This document shows, piece after piece, positions 1-25,365 of a stretch of 64,000 nt of DNA (positions are counted from its first letter, which is position 1; the number at the start of each line of letters is the position of its first letter). The stretch is from Myxocyprinus asiaticus (Eukaryota > Chordata > Actinopteri > Cypriniformes > Catostomidae): the NCBI RefSeq assembly GCF_019703515.2, contig NC_059372.1, forward strand, positions 22,554,931-22,618,930, written 5' to 3'. Under the pieces are notes generated by a model. It had not been told where the DNA came from. It did no database searches and saw only the letters and a list, made by a program, of their open reading frames with translations. The translations under genes were made by a program, and so were the position numbers.

Positions 1-5156
<5,156 letters not shown>

Positions 5157-5926
5157 GGAGTTTCTGACCTGAGTGAGCTCAGTGACAATATAAAAGCATG
5201 AAGAGATCAACATAAAGTTGAAACTGTCACAAAGCTTATAATGTAAATACAACATAAAACAGCTCAATATGATATTTAGCATAAGAGGGATGTTATTAAA
5301 TGCTAATAACATTTTATAATAGATGTATGTAAGAGGCTCATATTTTGAAACTAATGTCATAAAATCTCACAAACCACAGCACAGTGTGTGTGGTTAGCTC
5401 TATACAGCCATAACAATGCTAACAATACTAGGTTGTATAGAATTGTTTAAATAGAAAAGAAAACAAGATACAATTTAATTAAATGTGAACAAAACAAACA
5501 TAATTTGTAATGCTCTATGTTTGTTTATCAGACATTTTAATACCAGCTGAAAGTGTATGTGCATCCCTGTATATTTCCTCTGCCAGATCATGTATTCACA
5601 GTCTTGTAGAGTAGATGGTGTTACTGAGGCCAAGTAAACATATGACTGTCCAACAGCTTTCAGTTTTCAATAGATCAGGTTGTGACATTTTATTTATTAA
5701 TTTTGTTTCAGTTATTTAGTTTTTTCTTTGTGGAGATTGAGCATTTTCTAAAAGGAGGTGAATTGAACATAAAACTGCTGATTTTAACTGTATGCTTATT
5801 ATTTGCTTAATGAGTAAAAGCTGAAACAACTCTCAAAAATGCTACATTTAATTTTACATAAATATTTCAAGTGGCTCATGTTTAAAATGCATCTTCAGTA
5901 TTTCTAAATGCATTAATTGTGTTCCG

Positions 5927-7007
5927 CTTTGTTCACACAGGTAGAAAAAAATCGGATTTTTTTTTTTGCCTATCTGACTCAAATCCGTTTAGGTTTTTGT
6001 AGTCTGAACAGGACTAAAAGACATGAAATCAGATTTTTACAAGACGGATCACACACATTTGGAGGTGGTTTGAAATCAGATTAAAATCAGATTTTTGTTA
6101 ATGTATCTCAGTCTGGTCAGATCGGATTTCTTGTTTTTCGTCATTCATTGTCCCCGACGGCACCAACAATTATCCAGGCGATTATCTAGTCAGCCAATCG
6201 TGTGGCAGCAGTGCAGTGTATAAAATCATGCAGATATGGGTCAGGAGCTTCAGTTAATGCTCACATCAACCATCAGAATGGGGAAAAATGTGATCTCACT
6301 GATTTGGACCGTGGCATGATTGTTGGTGCCAGATGGACTGGTTTGAGTATTTCTGTAACTGCTGATCTCCTGGGATTTTCACGCAAAACAGTCTCTAGAA
6401 TTTACTCCGAATGGTGCCAAAAACAAAAAACATCCAATGAGCAGCAGTTCTGTGGATAGAAACACCTTGTTGTTGAGAGAGGTCAACAGAGAATGGCCAG
6501 ACTGGTTTGAACTGACAAAATCTACGGTAACTCAGATAACTGCTCTGTACAATTGTGGTGAGAAGAATAGCATCTTAGTATGCTATTCTAAGATGCAGGT
6601 TGGAGCTGTTTTGGCGGCACGAGGGGGACCTACACAATTTTAGGCAGGTGGTTTTAATATTGTGGCTGATTGGTGTATACTGATGTCTGACAAAGAGCAT
6701 GTGGTTTTTTTTGTCTCTTGGTAAGCTCATTCAATTGATTTTGAAGTAACAGTGTGCCAACTTTGTTGTGTGTTTACATGATATGAATAAATAAATAGTT
6801 GAATATAAATATCGATACATGGATCTGAAGTATGGATACAATATCATCGGAAAAAGTATGACATTGTATCAATATTTGATTGTATCGACACAGCTCTAAT
6901 TACTTTGAAAATGAATGTGGATGTGCTTGCAGTTTGAGCAGTTGGTATATAAAAAAAATCACATTTGAGGGAAAATCTGATTTTTCCTGGCCTTCATGTG
7001 AACAAAG
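5927..7007. mobile_element. Outer TIR element interrupted by another transposon
   Basis: The left end (CTTTGTTCACACAGGTAGAA) and right end (TTCATGTGAACAAAG) are inverted relative to one another, each followed inwards by an AAATCGGATTTTT or AAAATCTGATTTTT-like segment. The central 0.5 kb is a foreign Tc1-derived insertion. No transposase frame is associated with the outer ends. Confidence 0.55.
6185..6678 (+). mobile_element. Tc1-derived MITE with transposase remnants
   Basis: The frame from 6202 encodes a transposase N-terminal helix-turn-helix region (DLDRGMIVGARWTGLSISVT, then LLGFSRKTVSRIYSEWCQK). It is followed after a frameshift by a C-terminal tail ending AARGGPTQF. The catalytic DDE core is absent, so this is an internally deleted derivative. 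The right terminus is GTGGCTGATTGGTGTA; the left terminus is truncated. Sister copies are at 13555-14606 and, in reverse, 44593-45087. Confidence 0.65.
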
Positions 7008-8112
7008 CCTAACTAATGGACTATCAAAACACCTTTTTTTGTGAGATCAGTGATGTCTGTTGCAAGCAGCTTCTGTTTTGAATATCATACTATTCATTAA
7101 GTTAAATGCTTTCATGTAAACTATTATTGTAGGGGTCAGCACAATTTGTTGATACCATAATATACAAAATCTTACTGTTTTGTTAACATTCTTTTGGAAT
7201 TGATCAGATCAGATATTTTATCACAAAATAGGTACAATATTAAATTAAACCATATGCTTTTTAACACTCAAAATGACTTAAAATTTGCAATTTAATTGTT
7301 TGTTAATAAACCACTATCTTTGGATTGATAGTTGAATAATGATTGCTCCTTGAATAAATTCTGAGTCTGTACCTTTGCCAGGAAAGCAAGGATAATTCTT
7401 GTTTATCATATTTAATGTTGGTAAAAACTTTATCAAAAGCAATGGGGCTTTGATGAGAGCTTATCAGTTTCGAAACAGTACCATCTGAATCACATAAAGT
7501 TTTTTGTTGAAAACAGCTTGACATGGACCGCAGGTGCCAAAGGTATGGGTGCTGCTTTGTTGTTTAATGATTTTATGTTCAGTAATGGGCTGCCAGATGC
7601 GGTAATTGCAGACTGCACTTTCAAGCAGTGTTTCACATTTTGGGCTAATAAATTATTTGTATAAAAAATGAACATTTGTATAACAAAAAAAGTTGTAGTT
7701 GTTTCATGTGCTAAAGTGCATGAAGCAAATGCCAACAGAGAAAAAATTAGGTAAATATAATGGAAAACACTTATGGAATCCATTGAAGGACATTATAGAA
7801 TAAAACCTTAAGAACACTCCAATTAATCTAAAACACATAAATGAATATATATTTGGAAAAATTAATATAGGCCTATATTTTTATACTACTGCTAATAATA
7901 ACAACAATTGTCATCATCATCATAACTATGCATAAACATTATAATAGTTTTATAATACTTGTAGTAAAGTTTAAGGGGCGAAACAAGCAAATACAGAATA
8001 AACTTGAGTTCAGTAAAAAAGATTAAGGGGACCCACGATCTGGGAAACTCGTGAGAATCGATCAGTTGCTACTAAAGTTAGGTTAGTATTAGGTGTGGGG
8101 TTAAGATTAGGG

Positions 8113-8595
8113 TTAAAGGGATAGTTCATCTAAAAATGAAAATTCTCTCATCATTTACTCACCCTCATGCCTTCCAAGATGTACATGACTTTCTTTCTTT
8201 TGCTGAACACAAACAAAGATTAGAAGAAGCCTAGAATTTGGCGATATGCATGAAGAATGTGAATCACCAAAAACAAAAAGAAGAATGTGAAAGTGGAGAT
8301 TTACAGTAAAAAATATCGATCTGTTTCTCATGCACACCTATCATATCGCTTCTGAAGATATGGAATTAACCACTGGAGTCTTATGAATTACTTTTATGCT
8401 CCTGTATGTGCTTTTTGGAGCTTCAAAGTTCTGGCCACCATTCACTTGCATTTTATGGACCAACAGAGCTGAAATATTCTTCTAAAAATATCCGTTTGTG
8501 TTCAACAGAAGAATGAAAGTCATACACATCTGGGATGGCATGAGGGTGAGTAAATGATGAGAGAATTTTCATTTTTGGGTGAACTATTGCTTTAA
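8113..8595. mobile_element. Palindromic MITE, family A copy 1
   Basis: The left end is TTAAAGGGATAGTTCATC and the right end is its imperfect inverse, GGGTGAACTATTGCTTTAA. Subterminal segments (CATTTACTCACCCTCATGCC) recur inverted near the right end. Nine or more related copies occur in this window, non-coding throughout. Apparent open frames inside it are by-products of the palindrome. Confidence 0.8.
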
Positions 8596-9119
8596 CCCTA
8601 ACTTTTCCTTTAAGTTTAGGGGCAGGGCATCTGTGGGACTCCCATGAACACAATATAGCTTATTCACAGTAGAGCCATCTTTGATTTTTGAAGGGAATGA
8701 AAACGAGGCTGTGAGGGAAAGACTCTGTCTCTTCAATGACATGCACTGTATAAAGCTACCAGGAAGCTCCCATATCACATCAAATTTTCAACAAATCATA
8801 TTGTTGGGAGTTTTTTGTCTACTAAAATTTCTGAGAAAGATATGTTTTCAATGTTTCATCAGCTTAAACGGTCCATAAACACTTTGAACAAAACTGTACA
8901 ACCCACTGAAGAAAGCATCTTGATTTAGCAACGCACAACAACTTTCGTCATGTGCATCTTTGTCTGTAATAATGGCAATTTGTAATAATCTATTCATTTT
9001 TATCATTTACAGTTTGGGAGCATATCGTAATTTATTTGTTTGAAGATATGATTGTACAGAAAGTAGTTTCCATTGTATTTATGTTTTATTAAATACCCTG
9101 CTACTGATAAATGACTAAG

Positions 9120-9317
9120 TGTGAAAGTGAGAGGTTTTGTTTAATATAATATTCATGAATCCATGAGGCAGCACGCTATTGGCTGCAGCTCTTGGTCAAA
9201 GTTCACATCCGCGTTAGCGCTGACGTTGTCCAACGGAGGAAAATGTCGATGGGTTGTTTGTCAATGAGGGACACCACGACTGTTGTAACGTTAATTTGCA
9301 AAAGACGAGGCGCAACA
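9120..9317 (+). promoter_or_regulatory. Probable ddost promoter / 5' UTR
   Basis: Immediately upstream of the ddost start there is an inverted CCAAT box (CTATTGGCTG, core 9178-9182). A GCGCTGACGTTG segment with a TGACGT (CRE/UPR-like) core follows about 35 bases downstream, in relatively GC-rich sequence without a TATA box. A CCAAT plus TGACGT combination would suit an ER-secretory gene, but the transcription start was not mapped; this is inference from position and motifs. Confidence 0.4.
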
Positions 9318-19365
<10,048 letters not shown>

Positions 19366-19778
19366 AATGGGTATCAGTAATGAAAAACAGAGAGGCTCCA
19401 GACTTCTAGCACAAGTCCGGATGAATAGACGTCTGAAATATGTTGGTGTGGGCTCATTTTGGTGAGTTAGAACGTGTGCCATTACATCTTAAGGCAGCAT
19501 TTGTAAATTATAGATTTTTTTTTTTTTCTACATTTTTGTGGGTAATGAACATCACAATGAACATATGTTTTTGTTTCTTTGGAGTGGTTTGCCATTTGGT
19601 TATTTAAATTGATTCAGAGGGGCACATCATTTTTTATTTGTATGAAAGGCAAAAATTGATGATCTGATACACTATGCACTGATGTTTGGCTCTTGCTATG
19701 AAGAGATTGTTTTGAATTCTACAATTTGTTAACAAAAGAGGAATGGATGTTCAAAATGTGGTTGAAACATCTGGTGTC

Positions 19779-19784
19779 AATAAA
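19779..19784 (+). promoter_or_regulatory. ddost polyadenylation signal
   Basis: A canonical AATAAA lies 414 bases after the ddost stop codon, followed by a TG-rich stretch (TGTTGTGCTTTTCTTGG). This is consistent with the mRNA 3' end near 19800. Confidence 0.7.
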
Positions 19785-21837
19785 GTTCACATTCCACCAC
19801 TGAAATGTTGTGCTTTTCTTGGTAAATTGCATCACACCCGCATCTGTATGTCATTGTAAACTACAACACAAAAACTAACACAAAATTACTAATGATAAAG
19901 GGTTTTACATGCCAGACTACAATTAATGCCAGCTTCTGTTCAGAGTGGCTTTGACAGTTTTAAATGTGATTTATCTCCCAAATGTTAACTACATGGGTTT
20001 TATGACTGTTGTGTTTTGTAGAAAGAAGTCTATTTGTGATTTTTCTAATTTTCATTGTGCTGTCACGAGAAACGCAGGCCATTTATATTATAGAGGATTT
20101 TTATTTTGAAATGCTAAAACATTCCAGTAAAATGCAGCCTAGTAGAGAAGTACAAAATACATTTATGACAGAAAATAAGTTTGGAGTTAAAAAAAAAAAG
20201 TCGCCTCATTAACATGAATTAAGTTCTGGCAGATATCTTCAGAACACCAACCCACTCCCACACTCTAACAAAGTCTTTCAAGGCAAGTCAGTCCACTCGG
20301 CGGCCATTTTTGGAACCAAACAGCTCTAAAATACCCGAAGAGAGCTATCCGTTAGCATCCCCATTCATCTCTATGTCTGTGCTCACCTAGCTAGAAAGCT
20401 AGCGAAATGGAGGCTGCCATCTTTGCTCATGGGCGCTCAGTTCCAGGATCGGGTGTCACGTGACTGATTAATGGGAATAGATAGGGAAAAATATAAATCA
20501 ATTTCACGCTTTTAAGAGGCCTTCAAAAACAATCCGTCACCGGATGAAGATGTATTTTAATGTAATGAAATAATTTAGATTGAAATGATTCTTGGAATTT
20601 TTTTTTATTTCGTCATAAAACACGGCTACTTTTGAATAGCTGTCTATGGAGAACATGTTTTTTGCCATCGGGTGGTGGAGTTCCAGCATCTACCAACAGG
20701 TAATAACACGGACCTGCTAACCAGCCAATTCCTGACCCCCTGTTTGGAACGCTGCTGGGCAGATACTTTCTACGTAAACAAGCGGCATAAAAGTACAGCT
20801 CCTATCTACTTGAATTGAGAAAGACCAAAATCTCCAAAACGGGTGGTCAAGATTACGATCAAAGAACATATTTAAAACATATGTAAAATCTGACAACAAT
20901 GGAATCATAAATTGTGTTTGTTTAGCTCAGATCACCCTAAAAAACGCATTTTTTCAGGCTGGTTCAGCTAATGAGCATGCGCGTTGTCGAGTTCATTGAC
21001 AGGCGATCAGAACCCTTCTACAGGCAAGGTCTCTGACTCTAGAGCGCAACAGGGACCGCCCACTTTTTCAGCCGTCTGGGTTCCGGAAGTATTTTCCCCA
21101 TTCATTTATTCCATAGACTTTTAATATGATCCTTCATTAAAGAGTTGTGAGCATGAACAAAACTAACCAACTCCGAGGTGAATCACAACATCACGAACTT
21201 TGTTGTGAGGCAAAAAAAGTATTTAAAAATCGGAAATAAAGACAAAGGTACAGTGTACTTATCGTCTTTCATTAAGGCACATACTACAATCCCCTACAGC
21301 ATTGCGAATGATGTCACTGAATATAAAACTATGGAAATATATAAAACTATTTATTTTAGGTTGTTGTTTATAGAATAGAAACAATATATTTTATGTTTAT
21401 TGCAAAATATCCTGATATGTACAAATATACAAGCAGTTTAAGGGTGAAGGGAGACTGACTAGATAAATCATTCACAGTGCATCAAGGGAGCACGTGGTCG
21501 CTCCAGCCACGTTTCACAGTTTTCGTTGCCTGCGGTTCTCTGGTGTATTATCCGATGTACCATGGGTAATGTAGTTGTTTACCATGAATTCCGCTATCAA
21601 ACGATTTTAAACAATGAAGTTGAGATAACGTGGATGAATGGTTTCAACGGAAGCATATACCACTGATGAGCAACCTCGTAGCTCACGGTAGGTCTGTCTT
21701 TAAAGGTTTATAAGTTATTGTTGAAAATCAATTCGTTTATGGAATAAATTAATGGGATTTTTACATCCGAACCAGACTGTTGCGGAGAGGGGGTTCAGTG
21801 AAAAAACAGCAGCTGGACGTGCTTGCCGATGTCTTTC

Positions 21838-22937
21838 AGACACAGCCGCCAGTCATTAGTATTCAAAAAGACACAGCAGCCAATCATTAGCATCCAAACA
21901 GACACAGCAGCCAATCATTAGCATCCAAACAGACACAACAGCCAATCATTAGCATCCAAACAGACACAGCAGCCAAACATTAGCATCCAAACAGACACAA
22001 CAGCCAATAATTAGCATCCAAACAGACACAGCAGCCAATCATTAGCATCCAAACAGACACAGCAGCCAATCATTAGTATCCAAACAGACACAGCTGCCAA
22101 ACATTAGCAACCAAACAGACACAGTAGCCAATCATTAGCATCCAAACAGACACAGCAGCCTATCATTAGCATCCAGGCAGACACAGCCGCCAGTCATTAG
22201 CATCCAAACAGACACAGTCGCCAATCATTAGCATCCAAACAGACACAACAGCCAATAATTAGCATCCAAACAGACACAGCAGCCAATCATTAGCATCTAA
22301 ATAGACACAGCAGCCAATAATTAGCATCCAAACAGACACAGCTGCCAATCATTAGCATCCAAACATACACAGCTGCCAAACATTAGCATCCAAACAGACA
22401 CAGTAGCCAATCATTAGCATCCAAACAGACACAGCAACCTATCATTAGCATCCAGACAGACACAGCTGCCAGTCATTAGCATCCAAACAGACACAGCCGC
22501 CAGTCATTGGTATTCAAAAAGACACAGCAGCCAATCATTAGCATCCAAACAGACACAGCTGCCAATCATTAGCATCCAAACAGACACAGTAGCCAATCAT
22601 TAGCATCCAAACAGACACAGCAGCCTATCATTAGCATCCAAACAGACACAGCCACCAGTCATTAGCATCCAAACAGACACAGCCACCAGTCATTAGCATC
22701 CAAACAGACACAGCCGCCAATCATTAGCATCCAAACAGACACAGCAGACAATCATTAGCATCCAAACAGTCACAGCTGCCAGTCATTAGCATCCAAACAA
22801 ACACAGCCACCAATCATTAGCATCCAAACAGACACAGCCGCCAATCATTAGCATCCAAACAAACACAGCCGCCAATCATTAGCATCCAAACAGACACAGC
22901 CGCCAATCATTGGCATCCAAACAGACACAGCCGCCAA
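21838..22937. repeat. 31-bp minisatellite, about 36 units, CCAAT-bearing
   Basis: Units of exactly 31 bp repeat with core AGCCAATCATTAGCATCC followed by AAACAGACACAGC. By eye I count about 36 units including a partial last one. About 22 of them keep a CCAAT pentamer; the others have CCAGT, CCTAT, CCAAA or ACAAT. Groups of variant units recur at multiples of 31 (for example 22091 and 22370, 279 apart), so there is higher-order structure. It has no coding potential. Confidence 0.97.
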
Positions 22938-24317
22938 TTGATAAACGAGTAACAAATGACAACAGTAAACAGAGGCATTTCTCAATGTTAGCAGTTGAGT
23001 TCGTATTATAAAATAATTATAACATATTTATTTAACTGTATATATAAATTTGACTAAATATTGTTAGCATTGTTGTTACTATTACAAGTCTTGTATTCTG
23101 AATTAGATCATTTGAAATTACAACTGCTCTACACAACGTGAAACTGAACTTGAAATGTTCGCATACAGCAGTAAAGTATTACAATTAAATAGATGTCTAA
23201 TAAATGCTGTCATCCATTTAGACAACAGGTATAGAAGGCTATTCCTATTTTGTAGGATATAAACAACATAACAAGAATTACACAGCATTTCTGCCCAGTA
23301 TTAATATACTGTATGTTACGGTCTGAGAAAGACATGCAATGGTGAAAGGCAAATGTCAAGAAAATGTTTTTGATAATTTAAAACAATGTTTTTGATTTAG
23401 GTTTAGTTCACTGTATAATTAAGCTTAGTTTTACTGCCCCAAAAGGCAAAAAGCAGTAGTATTCTGTCAGTTTTAAGTTATTAACAAAATAACAGGTCTC
23501 TTATCTGTCTTGTAAAAGGCAGTGTTGGCTCAACTATGCTCAGATTCAAGAAAAACGAAGACCGTTTTATAATCCAGTGAAAATACTTAAGTGTTGGTGT
23601 ATAATTTGGCTTTGTAAGGCAGGCTCTTAAATTATTGGTATGTTTAATATAAATTTTTATTTGGTTGTTGGTCTTGTATTATTGTCAAAGGTATTTGTGC
23701 ATTTGTGTTGTATTGAAAACTACACAAATGAGTTGCATCCACATATAATATTTGACAACATCATGAACTATGCATACAGAAAGTCTGTATCTTCACTGTG
23801 TTTCTGTCGTTTCATCTAAACTGAAACAGTACACTACAGCAACTTAAACAACTTGGATAACTTCACATTATCCACCAAAACAAACTAGGCTGTTAATAGT
23901 GTGCATGATGACATTTACTGAACCAAGATCTGCCTAATGAGCCATACACAATAAATCAATTAATTCATAAGTATAATAGCGAGTAGCTAAAACTGTCAAC
24001 AATGTGCTGGGCAAAAAAATAACCATTCATACAAAAGACATTTAGAAATGTTGTCACTACTTTCCATAAGTAAGCTGCATTTTGTATTGCTAGCGTTAAA
24101 CAAGCCCTCAATTAAAGCTATTACACCAGTCATATGACAATCCCCAATGATTTTATAAAAGGAAATAACTATGGTGAACCAAAGACGACATTCCAGAAGC
24201 ATGGTTTTATTTGAAACACGATAATTACCTTTTTGCTAGCACTTTTAGCAAATATAAAATTAGTGCTTTTATTATGAAGGAGGAAGAAACTACTTCCCCT
24301 CAAGCATGATGCGAGTG

Positions 24318-24401
24318 ATTGGCTGTTGCGCTCTATTACCTGTAAGGGCGGGACTTCCTTTGCGACATCTATTGGAATGTTCCAATTTCCAATACCATTG
24401 G
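24318..24401. promoter_or_regulatory. CCAAT-box cluster, putative plekhm2 promoter
   Basis: Five CCAAT/ATTGG pentamers occur in 84 bp (ATTGG at 24318, 24371 and 24397; CCAAT at 24382 and 24389) with a GC box (GGGCGGG) between the first and second. There is no TATA box. It lies about 1 kb upstream of the plekhm2 ATG, so a TATA-less promoter with a long 5' UTR or a non-coding first exon is plausible. No transcription start can be read from sequence. Confidence 0.4.
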
Positions 24402-24859
24402 TCCGTCTCTGCTAAACGATCTCTGACTCGAAATATAATCTGCATTCCAAGAAGAAAAAGTGTCGACGAAGGAGGATTTGTTCGTTTTCCTGTTACGTTA
24501 GATTTTTGTTACTGCTTTTGACAGATGTTGTGTATAGCGTTCAGTATAAGAAATAGGGCGCGAAGAGAAACTTTAGTGAATAGGTAATTTAATAACCAGC
24601 TTTATATTCGTGCTTTGTCCACCGCAAAAAACAAAAATGTGTGTAGGCTATACTAAACCGAGTATAAACCAATACCATTGCAGCACAGTATATTTTCAGC
24701 ATTTTTTGCGAATTAAACAGTTAGCCGCCTAAGCTAACATTCGAATTTAATTGCCCAAAACAGGTTACATCAGGAAAGAAACAAAAGCTTAAGTGCTATT
24801 TTTTTTCTTTCTTTTTTTATTTTTTATTATTTATTATTTTTTTTAACTTAAGGCAGCTG

Positions 24860-25229
24860 TAGACCTTTTTCACATTGCAGGGTAAACGTCAACAGCGGTG
24901 AATGAGAGATCACAGCAAATATTATTTTCACTTACCAAAAGAAAAAAATACTTACGTTTGAATGACTTTCCAGAATAGGAAATAAAATAGAGAGCGATTG
25001 ATTTAAGACAAAACATTTTTACTGTCACTATCTCCGCAGCTGTAATCGAAACCCCCTCGCAGCTGTGGTAATTATTATTTTTTAAACTAATTCCAGGGTG
25101 ATATAACACAAAACATAATGTTATAAATTTACACTCAATATTTAAAAATGTATAATATAAAAAAGTTTGATAGATTTACGCTGAAAAATAAGGCGGAAAC
25201 GTGTCATCACCGTCTGTGAAAAAGGTCTA
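24860..25229. mobile_element. MITE just upstream of plekhm2
   Basis: The left end TAGACCTTTTTCACATTGCA is mirrored by TGTGAAAAAGGTCTA at the right, with similar GCGG-rich subterminal parts. The element is about 370 bp and non-coding, ending 136 bases before the plekhm2 start codon. Target duplication was not identified. Confidence 0.65.
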
Positions 25230-25365
25230 TTGTTGTAAATTATTTTTAGATGGTCTAAATCTTTTGTGTTAGTTGACGATGTGTATTTCTAATAGTGGGC
25301 TGTGAATATGCCCGCGGGTCGGGAGCGCGCATCAGCTGACATCTGCAGAGAGAGCACAGCCAGAC

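Larger units (their letters stand above)
5157..9317. other. zbtb17-ddost intergenic region
   Basis: This contains the zbtb17 3' UTR (its polyadenylation site was not identified), then AT-rich sequence, a nested pair of DNA transposons (5927-7007) and a palindromic MITE (8113-8595). The last 200 bases are probably the ddost promoter. At 7010-8100 and 8600-9120 I see no gene or recognisable repeat; small open frames there lack codon bias or homology. Confidence 0.7.
19785..25365. other. ddost-plekhm2 intergenic region
   Basis: From 20250 to 21140 the sequence resembles a degraded repetitive element (GGCGGCCATTTTTGGAAC at the left, TTCCGGAAGTATTTTCCCCA at the right), but its ends were not defined. 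21838-22937 is the minisatellite. 22940-24300 is AT-rich with no gene or repeat I recognise. 24318-24401 is a CCAAT-rich segment and 24860-25229 a MITE. The plekhm2 5' UTR, and any upstream non-coding exon, should lie in the last kilobase. Confidence 0.65.

Noticed and set aside
21838..22937. CRISPR-like array
   Set aside because: The repeats are contiguous 31-bp units without unique spacers, and the whole window is vertebrate DNA with introns. It is a minisatellite.
24306..24521. 71-codon frame in the CCAAT-rich segment as a small upstream gene
   Set aside because: No homology, no splice context and a better explanation as promoter or 5' UTR sequence.
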